64,000 nucleotides of DNA from Lactobacillus crispatus (GTDB lineage: Bacteria; Bacillota; Bacilli; Lactobacillales; Lactobacillaceae): contig NZ_CP072197.1 in the NCBI RefSeq assembly GCF_018987235.1, positions 558,001-622,000 on the forward strand, given 5' to 3'. The position numbers were made by a program, and so were the translations under genes. Position 1 is the first letter of the stretch. Each line of letters begins with the position of its first letter. A model generated the notes under the pieces. That model ran no database searches, was not told where the DNA came from, and saw only the letters and a list, made by a program, of their open reading frames with translations. Below, in pieces: positions 58,916 through 64,000 of this stretch.

Positions 58916-60470
58916 AGACGAGGAAAAAGAGGCCAAGCACTCATCGCTAATTGTGCGATGGGTTAGTATCGTTGCATTAACGATTACGGTCTCTTTTGTC
59001 ATATTTTCAGTTGTTGCCTATCAAATTGTTAGTCATCAATCGATGGAACAGCAACAAGAGGCATCTAATAATGTAGTTATCACGATGGACCGGACATTAA
59101 GTTCTATTCAAGATGAGCTAGAAATCTCAAATGTAATTCCTGCTCTGTCACCGTCTACCAGGCGTATTTTGAGGGGCGGTCCTGCTATTAGCAAAAAAGA
59201 TACAGAGAATAAAGCATTTAGTGATAGCCTGATTTCATCGATTTCGAATCCAGATATTAATGTAGCAGTTTACAACAAACATGATGAAATTGTTTTTACT
59301 AATGGTAATTCTGCACCTAAGCTAAAAGAATTTGCCGGCAACCAACTTGAAGAAGTAGTAAACCGAAAAAAAGGCAAAATGCTTTTAACCTACCAGAAAA
59401 TCTATTCTGAGGTAAATGGCAAATTAACTGGCTATGTAGTGGTTTCTAATAGTATGACTTATTACAATAGCTTGATGAGTAATTTGCTTCATTGGATGGT
59501 AATTATTTCACTGATTGCAATAATTATCTTCATTGCAATTTCTTATATTTTGGTTGTTAATGTAGTTCGGCCAATTAAGACGATGTCTAAGGTGGCTAAG
59601 GAAGTTAATGCTGATCCTAATAGTGAGGCTAGAATTAAAGAACTACATCGAGATGATGAGTTAGAAGAATTAGCTACTTCGATTAATCAAATGCTAGACC
59701 GGATGCAAGGTTACATTGAGCAACAAAAGCAATTTGTTGGTGATGTCTCACATGAATTAAGGACACCAGTGGCAGTAATTGAAGGGCATTTGAACCTGCT
59801 TGAAAGATGGGGCAAGGATGATCCGCAGATTTTGGATGAATCAATTAAGGCTTCGTTGCAAGAAGCTGATCGGATGAAACATTTAATTCAGGAAATGCTT
59901 GATTTAACTCGAGCCGAGCAAATCGATGTTCAATATCCGTATGAAGTAAGTGATGTTAATGAAATCATCCGCAGAGTGGTCGCTGATATGGCAATGGTTC
60001 ATCCTGACTTCAAGATTCAGCTGGATGAGGATGATTTACCTGATGATACAGAGATTCAAATGTATCACGGTCATTTGGAACAGTTGCTAGTAATTTTGAT
60101 CGATAATGGGATTAAATATTCGACTGATCGCAAGCAGATTAATGTTTCAGCTGGTGTAACTAAGAAGAATGTTAATATTATTGTGCAAGACTTTGGTGAG
60201 GGGATTTCTGAAGAAGATCAAAAGAAAATCTTCAATCGCTTCTATCGTGTGGATAAGGCTAGAACCCGTGAAAAAGGTGGCAATGGTTTAGGTCTATCGA
60301 TTGCACAAAAATTAGTTGCTAGTTATAACGGAACAATTAGTGTTGAATCTGTTGAGGGTCAGGGCAGCCAGTTTAAATTGAAGTTCCCTCGGTTGACTAA
60401 GAAAAAAGCCGCTAAGTTAAGAAAATTAAATGAGAAGAAACAAATGCCTAAGAGCAATCTTGAGGCATAA
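58893..60470 (+). CDS. arlS: Sensor histidine kinase (ArlS-like)
   Basis: 525 residues. TM1 (about 22-45, IVALTITVSFVIFSVVAYQI), an extracytoplasmic sensor of about 150 residues, TM2 (about 200-224), HAMP (VRPIKTMSKVAKEVN), HisKA with H287 in DVSHELRTPVAVIEGH, and the ATPase domain (IDNGIKYS, VQDFGEGIS, GGNGLGLSIAQKL). The C-terminal tail is basic. Several ATGs lie near 58893 (58893, 58899, 58902); all overlap the regulator gene. Confidence 0.93.
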   Translation: MKMMIKNKDEEKEAKHSSLIVRWVSIVALTITVSFVIFSVVAYQIVSHQSMEQQQEASNNVVITMDRTLSSIQDELEISNVIPALSPSTRRILRGGPAISKKDTENKAFSDSLISSISNPDINVAVYNKHDEIVFTNGNSAPKLKEFAGNQLEEVVNRKKGKMLLTYQKIYSEVNGKLTGYVVVSNSMTYYNSLMSNLLHWMVIISLIAIIIFIAISYILVVNVVRPIKTMSKVAKEVNADPNSEARIKELHRDDELEELATSINQMLDRMQGYIEQQKQFVGDVSHELRTPVAVIEGHLNLLERWGKDDPQILDESIKASLQEADRMKHLIQEMLDLTRAEQIDVQYPYEVSDVNEIIRRVVADMAMVHPDFKIQLDEDDLPDDTEIQMYHGHLEQLLVILIDNGIKYSTDRKQINVSAGVTKKNVNIIVQDFGEGISEEDQKKIFNRFYRVDKARTREKGGNGLGLSIAQKLVASYNGTISVESVEGQGSQFKLKFPRLTKKKAAKLRKLNEKKQMPKSNLEA

Positions 60471-60475
60471 ACAAA

Positions 60476-60526
60476 ATCCTATTAAATCAAGGTTTGGGTA
60501 CCAAGATTTAATAGGACTTTTTTTCT
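60476..60526 (+). terminator. Terminator after the two-component operon
   Basis: TCCTATTAAATC pairs with GATTTAATAGGA, with a further inner TTGG/CCAA, then seven T. Confidence 0.88.
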
Positions 60527-60642
60527 CTAGAGGCTTAGGTATTAGAAAATAAGAAATAAAATGCTCCGAAAATAATTATAATTTTTATTAATTTAAGCGA
60601 TATAATTAGCTAAAAATATTTAAACTTAAGGGATGTGACGTA

Positions 60643-61439
60643 ATGAAAGAACGCATTTTTTCAAGGAAATTCTGGCAGAAAGTTTTTAACTATCAATTGA
60701 TTATCTGGTTTCTCTTGATGATTAGTTATACTTTTTCTCAGCGGAACAATCATTTTTATTTTATAGGGGATTTGTTCAATCTAGCTTTTAGTACGGCGAT
60801 CATGGGATTGAACTTTTACGTGCAATTTAAAAAGGATTCCAGCAAGACTAATACTCAAATTGTTCGCTGGCTGACCATAGTAATTTTTCCTTTCAATTTT
60901 TGCTAAATTTGGCATATCACTGGGAATTTTTTGCTAAAAAACCTGCCGGCTATCGAGATTCTATTAGTATTACTGCTATGGGCGGTTTATATTTTCTTGC
61001 TAGTTCCAATTGCAGTTGTACATATAGATTCCCAAAGTATCGCATCCCTGTTGCAATCTATGGTTCAGCAATTTTGTTCGGCCTTAGTCATTTAAGTAAT
61101 TTTGGCTGGCATGGAGAAAGTTTTACTGCAACAATTGCACAAGTTATTGGCGTAATGGGGAGCGCCTTTATCTGGGCAGAATTGTATCTCTATACAGGAA
61201 AACTATGGTTGCCGATGATCTATCACTTTTTAATGGATTATATTTCTGATTTGCAATCTGGTTGGAATTCTGCTGGCTGGTCTTGGAATGGCGAAATCAC
61301 TGATTATATTTATACTGTATTAATTGTTGGCGTTCCATTGCTATTCTCAATTTGGATGCTTTTCGGTAAAAGAAGACAAGTAATGGAAGATAATGCAGAT
61401 TTGATTTTGAATCTAAACGGTAGGCAAAGCATGATTTAG
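60643..61439 (+). pseudogene. CPBP-family (CAAX-type) membrane protease, frameshifted and missing the EExxxR motif
   Basis: The first frame (60643-60906) gives 87 residues with two to three helices (VFNYQLIIWFLLMISYTFSQ) then stops. The continuation lies in another frame (60900-61439): SAILFGLSHLSNFGWHGES holds the second motif of CPBP proteases, with VIGVMGSAFIWAELYLYTGK and LPMIYHFLMDYI. Between them a third frame carries LLVLLLWAVYIFLLVPIAVV. The catalytic EExxxR segment cannot be found in any frame. At least two frame changes or deletions have occurred; the gene is dead. Proteases of this group often serve bacteriocin immunity. Confidence 0.8.
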
Positions 61440-61507
61440 CAGTGACTTATATTAAAGGGACTATAATGTATATGCAAGGGTAAAATAATTAAGAGAGGTC
61501 ATAAATT

Positions 61508-62689
61508 ATGAAACTTAAGAGAATTGTATTAAGTATTGTGGCTGGAACTGCGCTTTTTGTTCCTGCAGCTTTAGCGGGTCAAAATCAATTAACACCGGTA
61601 GTTCGGGCAAGTACTCTGAAGAATAAGATTACAACTGTTAAGAGCTATACCAATCCAACTTTGTATAATAAGAATGGTAAAGAGCTAGGTAGTCAAGATC
61701 GGATAAATTTTAAGAAACCGATCAATTTTTATGGTCAACCAATTGTTATTCAGGGACCCAGGGTCAGTGCTTTTATTAATCTTAATGGGATGCCACAAGC
61801 TATTGTTAATGGTGAAACCTATGCAGATTTAGGTGATGGTGGTTATGTCAACATGAAATCGGTTGGTAGCTATAACTGGAATAATAATGAGATCGGAATT
61901 ATTAAAAACACCTATATTTACAATAGCAAGGGTAATCGTTTATCAACTTATCGCGGTGGCAAGGCTTATTTAACTAAAGGTAGCAAGATTAAATATGCTG
62001 GTAAAAGTTGGACTAATTATCCTGATTCATATTTTAATTTAGGTGATGGGACGTATTTAAAGTCTAATAACGTTAATACCATGAATGGAAAAGGCGTTTT
62101 GAAGCTGAATGCTAACACTGCTATTTATAATAAGAATGGTAAGCGTATTAGCTTTAATGGACAACAGGTTTTTCCTAAATACTCAATTATAAATTATGCT
62201 GGTAAGCGTCGCACTAAGACACAAACTGACGATTACTATTACACAAACTTAAGTGGTAGTAAATCATATGCAATTAAGAATTATAAGATTAAAGGTCAAG
62301 ACTATTATTACATTGGCAGAGGTGCTTATATCAAGGCAATGAATGTTGGTCGCATCAATGGCAATCCGGTATTTCGTGATGGCGGTGCAACTACGATTGT
62401 TCCGCAGACAGATTTGTACATCTATAATTCTAAATTAAAGAAGACCAAACAATCTGTTAAGAAAGGACAAAAGATTAGAGCTTTAGATCCAGTTGTTCTT
62501 GGTAGTGGTGATATTGCCCAACTATTTTACAGAATTAAGGGAACATCTAACTATGTTTCCTGGGGTGATTATAGTGAGTATGGTTTTGAAGATGATGAGC
62601 ACGTGGGCTACTTCAACTTTCGTGTTAGATTAAATCCTGTTAAAACTATTGAAAATGCCGCTACACGGGCCGCTGAAGAATCAGATTAA
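61508..62689 (+). CDS. Secreted SLAP-domain (S-layer-type) protein
   Basis: 393 residues with a signal peptide (KLKRIVLSIVAGTALFVPAA, cleavage probably near VVRAS). At least three SLAP-like repeats are built on LYNKNGKEL (about 55), IYNSKGNRLSTYRG (about 137), IYNKNGKRISFNGQ (about 213), and a fourth divergent IYNSKLKKTKQS. Each repeat includes a YxGK or YYxG strand. The end of the protein (YRIKGTSNYVSWGDYSEYGF) parallels the protein at 28940-29917. AGAGAGG precedes the ATG. Wall-bound surface protein by inference. Confidence 0.82.
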   Translation: MKLKRIVLSIVAGTALFVPAALAGQNQLTPVVRASTLKNKITTVKSYTNPTLYNKNGKELGSQDRINFKKPINFYGQPIVIQGPRVSAFINLNGMPQAIVNGETYADLGDGGYVNMKSVGSYNWNNNEIGIIKNTYIYNSKGNRLSTYRGGKAYLTKGSKIKYAGKSWTNYPDSYFNLGDGTYLKSNNVNTMNGKGVLKLNANTAIYNKNGKRISFNGQQVFPKYSIINYAGKRRTKTQTDDYYYTNLSGSKSYAIKNYKIKGQDYYYIGRGAYIKAMNVGRINGNPVFRDGGATTIVPQTDLYIYNSKLKKTKQSVKKGQKIRALDPVVLGSGDIAQLFYRIKGTSNYVSWGDYSEYGFEDDEHVGYFNFRVRLNPVKTIENAATRAAEESD

Positions 62690-62700
62690 TTGGGAGTGAA

Positions 62701-62730
62701 GACGTTATCCATTTGGATAGCGTTTTTATT
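62701..62730 (+). terminator. Terminator after the third SLAP gene
   Basis: GACGTTATCC pairs with GGATAGCGTT (two G-T pairs or mismatches) around ATTT, then TTTT. Confidence 0.8.
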
Positions 62731-62781
62731 AGATTATGAAAAATAATTAATCTGAAGTGTCTAGGAAAACTCTAAAAATTG

Positions 62782-62836
62782 AAAACTCCTACTAAATCTT
62801 GGCATAATAAGCCTTGATATAGTAGGAGTTTTGTTT
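62782..62836. terminator. Second hairpin between the SLAP gene and the deacylase gene
   Basis: AAAACTCCTACTAAATC (62782-62798) pairs with GATATAGTAGGAGTTTT (62816-62832) with a small internal mismatch. The loop holds GGC/GCC pairs. T-rich on both sides; probably terminates the - strand deacylase transcript. Confidence 0.75.
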
Positions 62837-62896
62837 TGATTTAAAGCCAAAAATCGATTAAAAATAGCTTTTTCTCAGATACAAACTTAATTTTTT

Positions 62897-63385
62897 CTAT
62901 AGAGATCTTTCTTCAAACAAATGACCATAGGAACTTAAAATTCTAGCTAAATCCGTCCAAGTAAGACTGATAGTTTTGGTATTATCATTGGGATGGACGC
63001 CAACATAATTATTTTCCTCCATGGCCGCTTGGTCCACAATCAAGGGAATAGTGTTGCTAGAATCATTGAGTAAGTTAAAGGGTGAAACCGTACCAGATTT
63101 AACCTTGAGTTTTTCCTCAAGTTCATCTTCTGAAGCAAAAGTTAGACTAGGAGAAAGTAATTCACTTTGTGCTTTTTTCCAGTCAACTTTTTTATTCTCA
63201 GGCAACATGAGTAAATAATAATTTTTTCCGTTACGCGATTTAATAAAAAGATTCTTGCATTTAGCAAAATCTTTGTCTTTTAGGTATTTATCTGCTTCCT
63301 CACTTGTATAAACTGCTGGGTGAGAAAAGACTTGATAGCTAATATCATGGTCGTCTAAAAGTTGTAGTATTTCTTGAGTGTTCAT
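62897..63385 (-). CDS. Aminoacyl-tRNA deacylase / prolyl-tRNA editing domain protein (YbaK/ProX-like)
   Basis: 162 residues in the YbaK/EbsC/ProX fold, a trans-acting editor that removes mischarged amino acids (often Ala) from tRNA-Pro. Visible family blocks are YQVFSHPAVYTSEEA at the start, LFIKSRNGKNYYLLMLPENK with the catalytic Lys region, and GTVSPFNLLNDSSNTIPLIV then GVHPNDNTKTISL. The start at 63385 is chosen by AGGAGTAAAA upstream; longer frames run into yidC. Exact specificity is inference (PrdX-type). Confidence 0.88.
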   Translation of the reverse strand: MNTQEILQLLDDHDISYQVFSHPAVYTSEEADKYLKDKDFAKCKNLFIKSRNGKNYYLLMLPENKKVDWKKAQSELLSPSLTFASEDELEEKLKVKSGTVSPFNLLNDSSNTIPLIVDQAAMEENNYVGVHPNDNTKTISLTWTDLARILSSYGHLFEERSL

Positions 63386-63398
63386 TTTTACTCCTAAC

Positions 63399-63431
63399 AA
63401 AAAATCAGGAATTTGATCCTGATTTTTTTCA
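63399..63431 (-). terminator. Terminator after yidC
   Basis: On the - strand AAAAAATCAGGATC pairs with its counterpart (GAATTTGATCCTGATTTTTTT region read in reverse), a 9-10 bp stem with T-run right after the yidC stop. Confidence 0.8.
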
Positions 63432-64000
63432 TTATTTACGTTTTTGTTTACCTTTGTTGCGGTTACGTAGGTTTTGGTGTAGTTCTTTCTTAGCTTCAGT
63501 TGTAGCCTTGCTTTGACCGCTATTGGAGTTAAACAAAGCATCCACTTTTTCTTTAGTAATAACAGTTTCAATTGGCTTATCTTTTAGTTCATCAGCAATA
63601 TGCTTCTTAACACTAGGTGTAAGGACAAAGGTAACGATTACTTGTTGGATAATCATTACTAAGTTACCAGCAGCCCAGTAAAGAGCTAAGGCACCAGAGA
63701 AGGATAAACTGAAGAACAAAGTCATAATTGGGTTAACAATCATCATTGATTGCATGGTCTTCTTTTGTTCTTCTGGAATACCAATTAGTGAGATATAACC
63801 TTGAATAACGGTAAAGACAGTCGCAATAATGGCTAAAACAACAGATTTGGAACTTAGAGAAATACCAAAGAATTTGGATTGTGCCAATTGAGGTGAATAG
63901 AATACCGCTTGATAAATTCCCCACATAATTGGTAACTGAATAATTAATGGCAAGCAGCCCATTCCACCAGTTAATGAAACTTGGTTTTTAGAGTAAAGCT
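63432..64000 (-). CDS. yidC: Membrane protein insertase YidC/OxaA (partial, 5' end outside window)
   Basis: The frame is open to the window end and reads LYSKNQVSLTGGMGCLPLII at the edge, in the middle of the conserved Oxa1 core. About 189 residues are visible, with four membrane helices (QLPIMWGIYQAVFYSPQLAQ; SVVLAIIATVFTVIQGYISL; IVNPIMTLFFSLSFSGALAL; NLVMIIQQVIVTFVL) and a strongly basic tail (RNRNKGKQKRK) that binds the ribosome. YidC inserts proteins into the membrane, alone or with SecYEG. The N-terminal lipoprotein part is not in the window. Confidence 0.93.
   Translation of the reverse strand, partial: LYSKNQVSLTGGMGCLPLIIQLPIMWGIYQAVFYSPQLAQSKFFGISLSSKSVVLAIIATVFTVIQGYISLIGIPEEQKKTMQSMMIVNPIMTLFFSLSFSGALALYWAAGNLVMIIQQVIVTFVLTPSVKKHIADELKDKPIETVITKEKVDALFNSNSGQSKATTEAKKELHQNLRNRNKGKQKRK

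Noticed and set aside
1-64000. CRISPR arrays, tRNA or rRNA genes
   Set aside because: No regularly spaced repeats, no cas genes and no cloverleaf or rRNA-like sequence were recognised on either strand.

Overview
The window is AT-rich low-GC Firmicutes DNA. It suggests a host-adapted or dairy Lactobacillus of the acidophilus/helveticus/crispatus group. The reasons are three secreted SLAP-domain (S-layer-type) proteins, the Bacillus-like order of housekeeping genes, a threonyl T-box, an L20-type leader before infC-rpmI-rplT, and many insertion sequences and freshly broken genes of the kind seen in L. helveticus-like genomes. Species assignment is inference.

Layout. 1-5 kb is accessory: the 3' end of an IS256-type element fused to a decapitated AAA ATPase, a membrane acyltransferase, an orphan citG, a complete IS30-type element inside another gene start, and glpF. 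6-10 kb holds a histidine phosphatase and PEP synthase gene pair behind a strong promoter and a cre-like site, then an RluA pseudouridine synthase. 10-24 kb is a conserved block (pbp1A, yheA-yhaO-yhaN-yhaM, then prsA-yhaH-hit opposing ecsA-ecsB-trmB), interrupted by a SLAP gene, an eda fragment and a remnant of an Abi gene with its RNA. 24-31.5 kb holds a broken DUF805 gene, a thioredoxin-like gene, ytpR, murC, a MATE exporter, a second SLAP protein and a secreted M1 peptidase. 31.6-34.7 kb has IS982 and IS110 elements and a Ser/Thr-rich fragment. 34.8-43.9 kb is a core replication and repair run: polA-mutM-coaE-nrdR-dnaB-dnaI, then T-box-thrS. 43.9-50.5 kb is accessory: an Abi_2/HEPN protein with an adjacent structured RNA, nested IS982 copies, a small secreted protein, a LytTR-DUF3021-ABC exporter operon and a frameshifted acetyltransferase. 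50.6-58 kb carries infC-rpmI-rplT, add, and yqeG-yqeH-nadD-yqeK-rsfS-tmcAL-yceD. 58-64 kb carries an ArlRS-like two-component system, a broken CPBP protease, the third SLAP protein, a prolyl-tRNA deacylase and the 3' part of a yidC gene.

The most interesting unit is at 43970-44972. It is an Abi_2 family protein with an RX4H HEPN motif, followed directly by a short two-hairpin RNA that ends in a U-run. A second, degraded copy (last 15 codons plus the whole RNA) lies at 17248-17369, 27 kb away. The RNA is kept where the protein is almost gone, with compatible base changes in its stems. This fits an abortive-infection or toxin-antitoxin system with an RNA partner (AbiF-like). Other points of note are a 21-bp-phased direct repeat upstream of the LytTR operon, a possible bridge-RNA region of the IS110 element, rare start codons at infC (ATA) and the M1 peptidase (ATT), and nested IS982 copies bounded by a 9-bp duplication.
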